Assembly: GCA_902787065.1 (NCBI GenBank)
Contig: CADAFA010000018.1
Location: 1-22,440 of the forward strand
DNA from: an uncultured Elusimicrobium sp.
Lineage (GTDB): Bacteria > Elusimicrobiota > Elusimicrobia > Elusimicrobiales > Elusimicrobiaceae
DNA: 22,440 nt
Reading direction: 5' to 3'
Each line of letters begins with the position of its first letter. The first letter of the stretch is position 1. Shown one piece after another: positions 7,402 through 14,534 of the stretch. The translations under genes and the position numbers were made by a program. Under the pieces are notes generated by a model. That model did not search any database. It worked only from the letters and a program-made list of their open reading frames with translations, and had not been told where the DNA came from.

Positions 7402-7428
7402 TGGCCTTGCGCGTTTAACGCAAGGCCA
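7402..7428 (-). terminator. Hairpin between capsid and connector genes
   Basis: A perfect 10-bp stem, TGGCCTTGCG (7402-7411) with CGCAAGGCCA (7419-7428) and a 7-nt loop, lies 7 nt past the capsid stop. No T run follows on the minus strand, so it is more likely a partial terminator or an RNA-processing/stability hairpin that raises capsid mRNA over the downstream genes than a full stop. Confidence 0.55.
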
Positions 7429-7435
7429 AAATAAA

Positions 7436-8656
7436 CTATTTAAAAAGTAAATAACTGAAGGCATTACCGTAAGTTACATTGATTGATAAAGCCTGTGTGA
7501 AGCGTAACCAAGTTTGATCCGTCATAAATGCGCTTTCTAAAGAGCTGTCGGTGGAATTCCATGCGGCAGCATCTTGGGACACTTTAACCGTCATTTCTTC
7601 TCTGGGTGAGATTAAGAGGTTCTTGTTAAAGCGGCCGAAGAAAGCGATAGTTTTATCCCCACCGGTTAAGGTGCTTGCGCTTGTTACTTCGTTCGGGATT
7701 TGCGAGCAAACAACATAAGGAACATTCCAAATTGTTGCCGGGCCTGAAGCTGATGGCGGGCACCATACATATTGGCCTTTTAAGTCTTTAAGTTGCATTA
7801 ATTTTGCAAGGCCTGCGCGTGATAAGACGATAACCCCGTCTTTTGCTTGTGTTTCGTTTAAGCTGAAGATTAAGTTCGAAATATCGTCAAAGCTGACAGT
7901 GCTTGAGGCCATGCTTACTGCATTTACACCTGAAGTCTTTAAAACGCCGTAGAAAGGATCAGTTGAACCATCGCCTAAGAGGGCAACGCGTTCAATTTCA
8001 AGGGCCATGGCTTCGGCAACGATTTCAGATAAAAATTGTGTTAAATTAATTGCACTGTCGCGGATAAGTTCATCGGTGCATTTGATAACTGTTGCTAAAA
8101 CTTTTGCGGTTTGTTCAATTTGTCCGAAGGTCGGGTTTGAAATTGTTTTTGTACCGCTTTCAGCAACCCAGCCGACTTGCAAATTGGTGAGTTGTTTGGG
8201 GATTTGCCTTTTCCAAGCAGACATAGGCAAAATATTTGCAATTTGCATAATCGGGCTTGCATCGCTCATTAAGCGGATGACTTCATTTGAAAATTCCGTC
8301 GGCACCAAATAACCGCCTACATTGTTTGTACCTTCGCTTAAAACTGTTTTTTGACCTTCAACAAAGGTCGGGTTATTCTTTGCGGCAAGTAAGAAATTGC
8401 GCATATTGCCGAATTTGCGGCCGTATTCACTGGTCCAAGGTTTTTCCGGTGCAAATTTACCTTTTGCGGCAAAAGCAGCAAATCTTTCAAGTAAGGCATC
8501 TTCGGTGGTAGGCAAAACAGCCTTGCTTTGTGCCGGGTGAACTTTATTGATTAAGTCTGAGATAATTTTTTGGGCTTTTTCTTCTGTGATGCAAGAGGAA
8601 ATTTTAGAGTCAAGTGTTTGCCTTAACTCGTGAAGGGAAGACATTATATCGTCCAT
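7436..8656 (-). CDS. Phage major capsid protein, HK97 fold
   Basis: 406 residues from the chosen start. About the first 100 residues are helical and charged (MSSLHELRQTLDSKISSC...), matching the cleavable delta/scaffold domain of HK97-type capsid proteins. The mature region opens with NNVGGYLVPTEFSNEVIRLM and contains WVAESGTKTISNPTFGQI and ERVALLGDGSTDPFYGVL, all diagnostic of this family. The frame reads up to a TTG at 8684-8686, but ATG 8654-8656 is preferred because AGGAG (8661-8665) lies 4 nt before it. The delta domain implies a prohead protease, yet none lies next to it: the gene is the first of its operon, preceded only by its promoter and then a divergent host gene. Confidence 0.93.
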   Translation of the reverse strand: MDDIMSSLHELRQTLDSKISSCITEEKAQKIISDLINKVHPAQSKAVLPTTEDALLERFAAFAAKGKFAPEKPWTSEYGRKFGNMRNFLLAAKNNPTFVEGQKTVLSEGTNNVGGYLVPTEFSNEVIRLMSDASPIMQIANILPMSAWKRQIPKQLTNLQVGWVAESGTKTISNPTFGQIEQTAKVLATVIKCTDELIRDSAINLTQFLSEIVAEAMALEIERVALLGDGSTDPFYGVLKTSGVNAVSMASSTVSFDDISNLIFSLNETQAKDGVIVLSRAGLAKLMQLKDLKGQYVWCPPSASGPATIWNVPYVVCSQIPNEVTSASTLTGGDKTIAFFGRFNKNLLISPREEMTVKVSQDAAAWNSTDSSLESAFMTDQTWLRFTQALSINVTYGNAFSYLLFK

Positions 8657-8670
8657 AATACTCCTAAAAT

Positions 8671-8690
8671 AATTTTGCGTATGCAAAATT
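8671..8690 (-). repeat. Inverted repeat in the capsid leader
   Basis: AATTTTGC (8671-8678) and GCAAAATT (8683-8690) are perfect 8-bp arms around GTAT. In the predicted capsid mRNA this hairpin ends 5 nt before the AGGAG ribosome site. It may stabilise the 5' end, or act as a second operator next to the promoter palindrome. Confidence 0.55.
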
Positions 8691-8711
8691 TACTCTGGCG
8701 ACTCCCCTGTC

Positions 8712-8748
8712 TGATACGAATGTATCAAATATCTGAGCTAAATGTCAA
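8712..8748 (-). promoter_or_regulatory. Promoter of the phage-type module with overlapping operator
   Basis: On the minus strand a perfect -35 TTGACA (8748-8743) is followed after 18 nt by TACATT (8724-8719), four of six matches to the -10 consensus. A palindrome TGATAC-N4-GTATCA (8712-8727) covers the -10 and the expected start site, the usual place for a repressor operator. The predicted leader to ATG 8656 is about 56 nt. It is the only promoter I can see for the minus-strand genes from 8656 down to 207. No repressor gene is in the window. Confidence 0.65.
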
Positions 8749-8792
8749 GAGGGTTGTGTAGTATTATCTTTAAGACAACAAGGTTATATAAT

Positions 8793-8801
8793 TGGTATAA
8801 T
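8793..8801 (+). promoter_or_regulatory. Extended -10 for the DMT permease gene
   Basis: TGG-TATAAT (8793-8801) is a consensus extended -10. It ends exactly 6 nt before ATG 8808, so transcription should begin at or next to the A of the start codon, giving a leaderless mRNA. No Shine-Dalgarno is present. A -35 is weak (AAGACA, 8772-8777), as extended -10 promoters tolerate. Confidence 0.6.
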
Positions 8802-8807
8802 TTATAT

Positions 8808-9710
8808 ATGAAGATTTCACCCTTAACAGCTTTATGGCTATCACTTGCCATAACAGTATTTTACCCTATTGTCGGTAAACTTAAAACAGGGCATATTTCG
8901 CCCACAGTCCTTATGCTGTTTGCAACAGGTATACCTGTGCTTTGCTATATCCCTTATTTGACAAAACATAAAATGTGGAAGATTTTATTTGATAAAAAGC
9001 TCATATTGCATCTGGCAGGGCTTGGGTTTTTTTCCTCTGCTTTTCCTTTTCTTTGTATTATGATTGCGCTAAATTATACTACGCCGGCCAATGCCTCTAT
9101 TTTAAATCAAACGGAAGTTTTATATTCCTTACTTTTAACTTATATATTTTTAGGTGAACGCCCGACTGCTAAACAATTGTTCGGTACTTTTTTTGTTTTG
9201 TTAGGTGTAATTTTTATTTTACTTGAAGCAAATAAATTTAATTTTCAAATGAAAGGGGATTTGCTTATTGTTTGTACTTCGTGGATGTTTCAGGTAGGGC
9301 ATATTTTGGCGAAGAAACTCCCCCCCGAACTTACGGAACATTTCATAACTGTCGCACGTGCCTTTTATGCTTTTATTTTTTCAATTCCTTTGACTTATCT
9401 TTTAATTTTTTTTGATATTCAGCCTACGATTACCCTTTGCTGGCAAACAGTAGTTTCCGTTTTGTTTATGGGTATTGGTTTTTATATTTACGGCAATTAT
9501 CTTTGGTACATTGCTATACGCCGTATGGACCTTTCAAAAGCAACAACTTTAATATTAACTTACCCGGTTTTTACTTATATTCTTTCTGCACTTTTCGGGT
9601 ATGATAAAATTACGATTTTAAAAACCTTAGGTGTCATTTTCGCTTTAGGCGGCGCTTATATGGTTAATAATATTATTAAGAAAAATACAAAATCAGAGGT
9701 AGCAAAATGA
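8808..9710 (+). CDS. EamA/DMT-family permease
   Basis: A 300-residue inner-membrane transporter with about ten hydrophobic segments in two EamA-type halves. The first half has ALNYTTPANASILNQTEVLY followed by LGERPTAKQLFG, the signature end of an EamA repeat. The second has AIRRMDLSKATTLILTYPVF followed by another helix pair. The family exports or imports small metabolites; the substrate cannot be told. The frame is open upstream to 8742, but ATG 8808 begins at the first membrane segment and is placed 6 nt after a consensus -10. It opens a four-gene operon and overlaps the HAD gene as ATGA (9707-9710). Confidence 0.85.
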   Translation: MKISPLTALWLSLAITVFYPIVGKLKTGHISPTVLMLFATGIPVLCYIPYLTKHKMWKILFDKKLILHLAGLGFFSSAFPFLCIMIALNYTTPANASILNQTEVLYSLLLTYIFLGERPTAKQLFGTFFVLLGVIFILLEANKFNFQMKGDLLIVCTSWMFQVGHILAKKLPPELTEHFITVARAFYAFIFSIPLTYLLIFFDIQPTITLCWQTVVSVLFMGIGFYIYGNYLWYIAIRRMDLSKATTLILTYPVFTYILSALFGYDKITILKTLGVIFALGGAYMVNNIIKKNTKSEVAK

Positions 9711-10561
9711 AATTAGTTTTATTTGATATTGATGGAACACTTTTAAATTGCGGAGGGCTTGGTATAAAAGCTTTAAAACGGGCCATGCAAAAACTTTATA
9801 AAAAATGCCCTGTTTTTGAAGAAAGCAATCTATCCGGCAGGACGGACCTTTATAATTTTAGTTATGTTTATACTTGTTTAAAAGGCAAAAAACCGACGAA
9901 GGCGGAAATTAAAAAAATATTTACAGCTTATATCGCAGAATTACCGCGTGAAATTTCTGAGCTTAAAAAAGCCGGTAAATTTAAACTTATGCCCGGCATA
10001 AAAGAATTTTTGGCAATACTTAAAAAATATCCCCAAGTTAAAGTTGCCTTGGCAACAGGTAATACCCCTCAAAGTGCGGAACTTAAACTAAAAGCGGCGG
10101 GGCTTGATAAATATTTTTCCTTTACTTACGGCGGTTTTGGAATGATGACTGAAAACCGTCCTGAACTTTTAGCCCTTGGTGTAAAAAGTTGTGAAAAGCA
10201 TTTTAAAACCAAGTTTGATATCAATGATATTTTTATCATTGGTGACACTCACCATGATGTAATGGCTGCCAAAGAAAACGGTTACCATAATGCCGTTGTT
10301 TTAGAAGGGAATTTGGCAGATAAGGCAAAGCTCCTCCGCGCAGCAGCAGAACTTGAAGTCAAGAATTTTAAAGATATAGAACTATTTTTAATGTGGCTTG
10401 TTTTGAAAGCGGACCCAAAGGGTATTAAAAAAGGTGCATACATTACCCCTGCAACTGCAATAGAGCACGTGTTTTTTAGCAGAACGGGGATTGATGAAGA
10501 CCGTCTTAAAATGTTCAAAATAAAAAAATATTCTGATTTGGAGAGCGGTAAAATATGGTAA
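9707..10561 (+). CDS. HAD-family phosphatase (phosphoglycolate-phosphatase-like) with C-terminal extension
   Basis: A 284-residue cytoplasmic hydrolase. Motif I is LFDIDGTLL (Asp7 nucleophile, Asp9 acid/base), motif II is LATGNT (Thr117) and motif IV is IIGDTHHDVMAAKENG (Asp180, Asp184). A helical cap lies at about 18-90, as in phosphoglycolate phosphatase/beta-phosphoglucomutase-like members. The substrate is unknown. The HAD fold should end near residue 225; about 60 further residues follow (LKADPKGIKKGAYITPATAI... KYSDLESGKIW), which the subfamily does not usually have. AGAGGT precedes the ATG, and both ends overlap neighbouring genes, so it is co-translated with them. Confidence 0.85.
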   Translation: MKLVLFDIDGTLLNCGGLGIKALKRAMQKLYKKCPVFEESNLSGRTDLYNFSYVYTCLKGKKPTKAEIKKIFTAYIAELPREISELKKAGKFKLMPGIKEFLAILKKYPQVKVALATGNTPQSAELKLKAAGLDKYFSFTYGGFGMMTENRPELLALGVKSCEKHFKTKFDINDIFIIGDTHHDVMAAKENGYHNAVVLEGNLADKAKLLRAAAELEVKNFKDIELFLMWLVLKADPKGIKKGAYITPATAIEHVFFSRTGIDEDRLKMFKIKKYSDLESGKIW

Positions 10562-11130
10562 CCTGGCAAGAAGGCGCGAATTGTTTTATTGATGCTTTGG
10601 CAGACAAAAGTTCCGTACCCGGCGGTGGCAGTGCCGCTGCTTTGAATGCTGCTATGGGTGCTGCTTTGACTTTGATGTCCGTCGGCGTTACAATAAAGCG
10701 AAAAGCGACACCGCAATCCGATAAAGATTTCTTAACCCCTTACGTCGCAAAAATAGAAAATTATAGAAATGATTTTAAAAATTTAACTGCGGAAGATGCG
10801 GCAGCCTATTTGGAAGTAATAAACCTTAAAAAACAAATAAATATTGACGCGGAAAAGCTTGCAAAAGCGCAAATTTATGCGGCGGAAGTTCCTCTTATAA
10901 CTGCGCAAAAAGTACAGGAACTTTTGAAAATAATTGGGGAAATTGAGGGTAAAATTGCTAAAATTATCGTCTCAGATATTTTATGTGCGCATATTTTACT
11001 TATTGCCGCTTTAAAATGCTGCGGCGAAAATATTAAAACAAATTTGCCTTATGTTACAGATGAAAATTTAAAAATTAAATTAAACCAATCGTGCAAAGAA
11101 ATAGATAAGTTATGTCACCAGAAACTTTAA
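10555..11130 (+). CDS. Cyclodeaminase/cyclohydrolase-family folate enzyme (FchA-like)
   Basis: A 191-residue, all-helical protein of the FTCD C-terminal domain family. The hallmark SSVPGGGSAAALNAAMGAAL is at about 19-38, followed by ASVGV-like TLMSVGVTIKRK and the long helical stretch AEDAAAYLEVINLKK. Stand-alone members act as methenyl-tetrahydrofolate cyclohydrolase or formimino-tetrahydrofolate cyclodeaminase in one-carbon metabolism. Length is typical for the stand-alone domain. Its start overlaps the HAD gene by 7 nt and its end overlaps the next gene by 19 nt. Which of the two reactions it catalyses cannot be told from sequence alone. Confidence 0.82.
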   Translation: MVTWQEGANCFIDALADKSSVPGGGSAAALNAAMGAALTLMSVGVTIKRKATPQSDKDFLTPYVAKIENYRNDFKNLTAEDAAAYLEVINLKKQINIDAEKLAKAQIYAAEVPLITAQKVQELLKIIGEIEGKIAKIIVSDILCAHILLIAALKCCGENIKTNLPYVTDENLKIKLNQSCKEIDKLCHQKL

Positions 11131-12626
11131 GTTCCGAAAAGTTAAAAACCTTACTTCCTAAAGCAGATGTTTATTTGCTTGCCGAGCTTTTGTATAACAA
11201 CTCTTTAACGGAAGAAGAACTTAAAAAAGAGATAGATTCCTTAAAACAAAATTTTAATTTACAAGATGAAGATGATTTAATAATTAATGTTTTGCTTTTT
11301 AGGCAAAGTAAGCTTTGTATAGCCAAAAAAATAAAAGTTCTTAAAGCCCAACAAATATTGCAAGAGTTAGCAAATCAAGTATCTTTAGATAAGAGGTATT
11401 ATGACTTACTAAATCATGTTTACGGGCAAGTTTCAAGCAAGATCTTGGTACAAGATATGCCCGAACCGCACACGGTGGACAGCTTGCTTGAAAGGATACC
11501 TCTTCCTCAGACGGTTCTAAAAGTAATAGCAGAAGAAAATTTAAAATTTTTAAATAAATTGTATAATTCCAGAAATATTACATTAATAACCTTTAGAAAT
11601 TTATATCAGGTTTATGCATTTGAAGGCGCAAATGAACTTAAAAAAGATTTAAAACCTTTACTCCGTAAAATTAGAGAATTTGCGCCAAACTTCAGAAAAA
11701 AAGAAGAACTCGCCGCAAAAGTGCTTCTTGCTGAAATTACCGAAGAAGAACTTGTCCCGATTCTTAATTTATATAATACTTTCCCCTACTCTTTAAACTT
11801 AGAAGATTTGGAAGTTATTTATTTTAAATATTTAAACTTGCCTGAAGGTGAGGTGCAAAAAATCTTTAAAGCAATTTTAATGCGCTTGCCTTATAAAGAA
11901 GAACCTTATGAAAATTTAGCCCTTGCCGTTAAAATTTTAAAAGACGGTAAGGAACAAATTTTTAATAACGCCGTAAACCAGGCCCATATCAAACAAAATA
12001 AATTAAATTATATGAAGGCGCTTACCAAAGTTCCTTTTTTTGTAGGGCATCAAGATGAACTTGCTCTAAAATTTTACGGTAAAAAAAGTTTAATGGATGT
12101 TGGGCATGAGTTTAAGACCCTTTTGGAAAGTTTACCGTTTACCGAAAGTTATAAGGAAAATGCGGATATCGGTATTAAAATTTTACTTGGTAAAATTCCA
12201 TATAAGGCAGGTTATGCACAGGCTTTATACAGAAAAGAAAACAGTGCCAAACTCGGGGAAGACCCTCTTAGAATTGAAGCCCTTAAAAAATACAGCGGCC
12301 AACAAAGTAAAGAAGAAGTTCTAGAGTTCTTCCGCCTTAAATTAAAACCTTATATTTTTTATAAAAATGACGGTGCGGCTTATTGTGCCGCGCTTGCCTA
12401 TTTAATTGATGAGCTTAACGGTAAAAATCCCCCCAAAGCCACAACTGTTGCGCTTGAACTTTTTGAACAAGGTTTAAATGAAAAACAGGTGGAAGAAATT
12501 GTCAATAAATTTTTGCAAAAAGTTTCTTTTGACGAGGAAGCTTTACTTACTGCCTACAAACGCTTTTTTGAAATTAAGCATGATAAAGAAGATGCGGTTG
12601 CCCGCATTTTAAACATGCTTGATTAA
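11112..12626 (+). CDS. Unknown helical-repeat protein
   Basis: A 504-residue, Leu/Lys/Glu-rich, probably all-helical, soluble protein that I cannot place in a family. There is no signal peptide or membrane segment. The middle contains at least five tandem units starting at about 190, 224, 259, 307 and 341. Each opens with a Pro-aromatic pair (FAPNF, FPYSL, LPYKE, VPFFV, LPFTE), then an E/D-rich helix and a second helix; the usual period is 34-35 residues, the third being about 48. This recalls TPR/PPR-type helical hairpins and suggests a protein- or nucleic-acid-binding scaffold. It is translationally coupled to the folate enzyme upstream (19-nt overlap) and is last in the operon. Confidence 0.75.
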   Translation: MSPETLSSEKLKTLLPKADVYLLAELLYNNSLTEEELKKEIDSLKQNFNLQDEDDLIINVLLFRQSKLCIAKKIKVLKAQQILQELANQVSLDKRYYDLLNHVYGQVSSKILVQDMPEPHTVDSLLERIPLPQTVLKVIAEENLKFLNKLYNSRNITLITFRNLYQVYAFEGANELKKDLKPLLRKIREFAPNFRKKEELAAKVLLAEITEEELVPILNLYNTFPYSLNLEDLEVIYFKYLNLPEGEVQKIFKAILMRLPYKEEPYENLALAVKILKDGKEQIFNNAVNQAHIKQNKLNYMKALTKVPFFVGHQDELALKFYGKKSLMDVGHEFKTLLESLPFTESYKENADIGIKILLGKIPYKAGYAQALYRKENSAKLGEDPLRIEALKKYSGQQSKEEVLEFFRLKLKPYIFYKNDGAAYCAALAYLIDELNGKNPPKATTVALELFEQGLNEKQVEEIVNKFLQKVSFDEEALLTAYKRFFEIKHDKEDAVARILNMLD

Positions 12627-12655
12627 TAGAAAATCTGCAGTTGTTATTTTATTTC

Positions 12656-12687
12656 TGTGGCGCCTTTTCTGTAAATTTTAATTTTTG
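12656..12687 (+). repeat. Degenerate left end of the TIR element family
   Basis: These 32 nt match 25 of 32 positions of the left end of the 19364-19599 element (19358-19389), including GTGGCG, CTTTT and GTAAATTTT. It lies 33 nt upstream of the truncated pilin ORF; a matching right end in opposite orientation is at 13287-13307. Confidence 0.6.
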
Positions 12688-12705
12688 TTTTTTATACTAG
12701 TAATT

Positions 12706-12721
12706 TTTCTAGGTCCAAATT
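12706..12721 (+). repeat. Partial copy of the pilin upstream repeat
   Basis: TTTCTAGGTCCAAATT is identical to the first 16 nt of the repeat at 18005-18030 and 22396-22421. Here it runs straight into pilin codons (TTGGAACTTTTGG), and the -35, poly-T, -10 and start codon found at 18022-18066 are absent. Confidence 0.8.
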
Positions 12722-13142
12722 GGAACTTTTGGTAGTTGTAATAATTATTGGCATACTTGCCGCTATTGCATTGCCGCAGTATAAATATGCGGTTTTGAAG
12801 TCCAGATACTCTACCTTAAAACAAAATGCAACAGTAATATTTTCAGCGATGCAAAGATACTATTTGATAAATGATCAATATCCTGCAGAACTTTCTTATT
12901 TGGATATTGAGATAAATGATACTAATAGTGAATATTATCGTAATGGGAACTGTATCAATGCTTATAATAAAAAATATTCTACTTTAGTTTATCGGGTATG
13001 TTCTAACCATATTCTATGTAGTTTTAGTTCATCTAATGAAAGTATATTTGACAAATTAGATAATTTTTGTAAAAAAGAAACAAATGGCGGGAATAGATAT
13101 TGTAATAGTGAGACAAACTGTTATTATTACTACAAAAATTGA
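12720..13142 (+). pseudogene. 5'-truncated type IV prepilin-like gene
   Basis: The ORF encodes about 140 residues beginning LELLVVVIIIGILAAIALPQ, the hydrophobic helix of type IV pilins and pseudopilins from residue 4 onward. The C-terminal part is Tyr/Cys/Asn-rich with several cysteines. The prepilin leader is missing: the in-frame codons before LEL read SRSK and belong to the upstream repeat, with no glycine-phenylalanine cleavage site and no ATG. Only a TTG could start it, with no ribosome site. The most economical reading is a deletion between the repeat and the Leu-Glu codons that removed promoter and leader, leaving a silent or dead copy. It could also be a donor cassette for recombination. 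Confidence 0.7.
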
Positions 13143-13200
13143 TATCTATTATTAATCACTTTAGTATAAATTAAAATTATTCGAGTCCATTTGGCAAGTG

Positions 13201-13307
13201 TTTTTTAAAAAAATTTGATTTTACTATGACAATGAGTACCAAGAAGAACAGTAGCGTAGCGCCCCTCAGTACTCTAAGAGTAAAAAAATCAAAATTTACC
13301 AAAAAGA
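13201..13307. repeat. Small inverted-repeat element of the TIR family
   Basis: The right end, AATCAAAATTTACCAAAAAG (within 13287-13307), is identical to the right end of the 19364-19599 element. The left end (13201-13222, T6-A7-TTTGATTTT) is a degenerate complement. Inner arms GAGTAC (13234-13239) and GTACTC (13269-13274) add a second stem, and GAGTACC recurs at the same relative place in the larger element. There is no ORF inside. Confidence 0.65.
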
Positions 13308-13352
13308 ATTAGCTGGTAAAAAAAGTCATAAACTGCAGAATTCCTATTAAAA

Positions 13353-13384
13353 TGCTAAAATATCTGTATATTGTAAAAGGTGGT
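13353..13384 (+). promoter_or_regulatory. tyrS promoter -10 and ribosome binding site
   Basis: TGC-TAAAAT (13353-13361) is an extended -10. Transcription would start near 13368, giving a leader of about 20 nt with AAAGGTGG (13376-13383) as Shine-Dalgarno for ATG 13389. The leader is too short for a T-box. This ribosome site excludes the upstream GTG at 13380 as start. Confidence 0.55.
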
Positions 13385-13388
13385 AATT

Positions 13389-14534
13389 ATGGATATCGAT
13401 TTGCTAACCCGCGGTTGCGTTGACCTCATAAGCCGCGCGGAACTTGAAAAAAAATTAAACAGCGGTAAAAAACTCCGCATCAAATTGGGCGCAGACCCAA
13501 CAAGTGCAGACTTGCACCTCGGCCACAGTGTGGTTTTAACAAAATTGCGTGCCTTCCAAGATATGGGGCATACGGCGGTTTTGGTTATCGGTGATTTTAC
13601 TGCTGCCGTCGGTGATCCTTCCGGCCGCGATACAACGCGCCCGATGCTTTCGCCTGAGCAAATCAAACAAAATGCCAAAACTTATACCGACCAAGCTTTT
13701 AAAGTTTTGGATCCGAGCAAAACCGAAATTCACTTTAACAGCGAGTGGCTTAACCCCTTCTTTACCACCAAAGAAATTTTAGGCACTTTAAGCAAAGTTA
13801 CATTATCGCAAGTGCTTGAACGCGACGACTTTAAAAAACGCATGAAAGCCGGTAACCCGATTTCCGTTTTGGAAGTTATGTACAGCTTATTCCAAGGGCA
13901 AGACAGTGTTGCCCTAAAAGCTGATGTGGAACTCGGCGGAACGGACCAGATTTTTAATTTACTCGTTGGCAGGCAACTCCAGAAAAATAACGGGCAAGAG
14001 CCGCAAGTTGTTATGACTGTGCCTTTGCTCGTAGGAACTGACGGGGTTAAAAAGATGTCAAAATCTTACGGCAACTATATCGGTATAAATGATGCGCCAA
14101 AAGATATTTTCGGTAAAGTAATGTCAATTTCCGACGAACTTATGATGCAGTATTATGAGCTTTTAACTGCCGAAGATTTAGCAGCCGTTAAAGCCATGCA
14201 CCCGATGACCGCAAAAAAGAATTTGGCTAGAATTTTGACTTCCCGTTTCCATGGTACTGAAGCCGGCCAAAAAGAACTTGAAAATTTTGAACAAGTGTTT
14301 TCCAAAAAAGAATTGCCGACTGATTTACCTACATTAAATGCAAATAATCAAACTTATGTCGGCGTAATTTTAGCGGCAAATTTTGCCAAAAGCAAAAATG
14401 AAGCAAGGCGCTTAATTATGCAGGGCGGTGTTAAATTAAACGGCGAAAAAGTACTTGAAGAAGGCCCTGTTAATTTTGACGGTGAAGCTGTTTTACAAGT
14501 AGGCAAAAAGAACTTTATAAAATTAGTGAAGTAA
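13389..14534 (+). CDS. tyrS: Tyrosyl-tRNA synthetase
   Basis: A 381-residue class I synthetase that charges tRNA-Tyr. The HIGH-type signature is HLGH at 43-46, preceded by KLGADPTSADL; KMSKS is at 222-226. Tyrosine-binding region elements include LEVMYSLFQGQDSVAL and ELGGTDQ. An S4-like RNA-binding domain occupies about 315-381 (SKNEARRLIMQGGVKLNGEKV). Residues around the active site and the full length look like the TyrZ-type bacterial enzyme. ATG 13389 has AAAGGTGG upstream; a longer start at GTG 13380 would include that site. The stop overlaps the mltG start (TAATG), so the two are probably co-transcribed. Confidence 0.95.
   Translation: MDIDLLTRGCVDLISRAELEKKLNSGKKLRIKLGADPTSADLHLGHSVVLTKLRAFQDMGHTAVLVIGDFTAAVGDPSGRDTTRPMLSPEQIKQNAKTYTDQAFKVLDPSKTEIHFNSEWLNPFFTTKEILGTLSKVTLSQVLERDDFKKRMKAGNPISVLEVMYSLFQGQDSVALKADVELGGTDQIFNLLVGRQLQKNNGQEPQVVMTVPLLVGTDGVKKMSKSYGNYIGINDAPKDIFGKVMSISDELMMQYYELLTAEDLAAVKAMHPMTAKKNLARILTSRFHGTEAGQKELENFEQVFSKKELPTDLPTLNANNQTYVGVILAANFAKSKNEARRLIMQGGVKLNGEKVLEEGPVNFDGEAVLQVGKKNFIKLVK

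Noticed and set aside
207..8656. R-type or F-type tailocin (phage tail bacteriocin)
   Set aside because: A full HK97-fold capsid protein with its delta domain and head-neck genes heads the operon; tailocins lack heads.
8657..8686. Longer capsid start at TTG 8686
   Set aside because: The codons would run through the leader hairpin and the AGGAG ribosome site that serves ATG 8656.
13201..13320. T-box or other riboswitch ahead of tyrS
   Set aside because: The region is a copy of the inverted-repeat element, and the predicted tyrS start site at about 13368 leaves only a 20-nt leader; no T-box core or antiterminator is visible.
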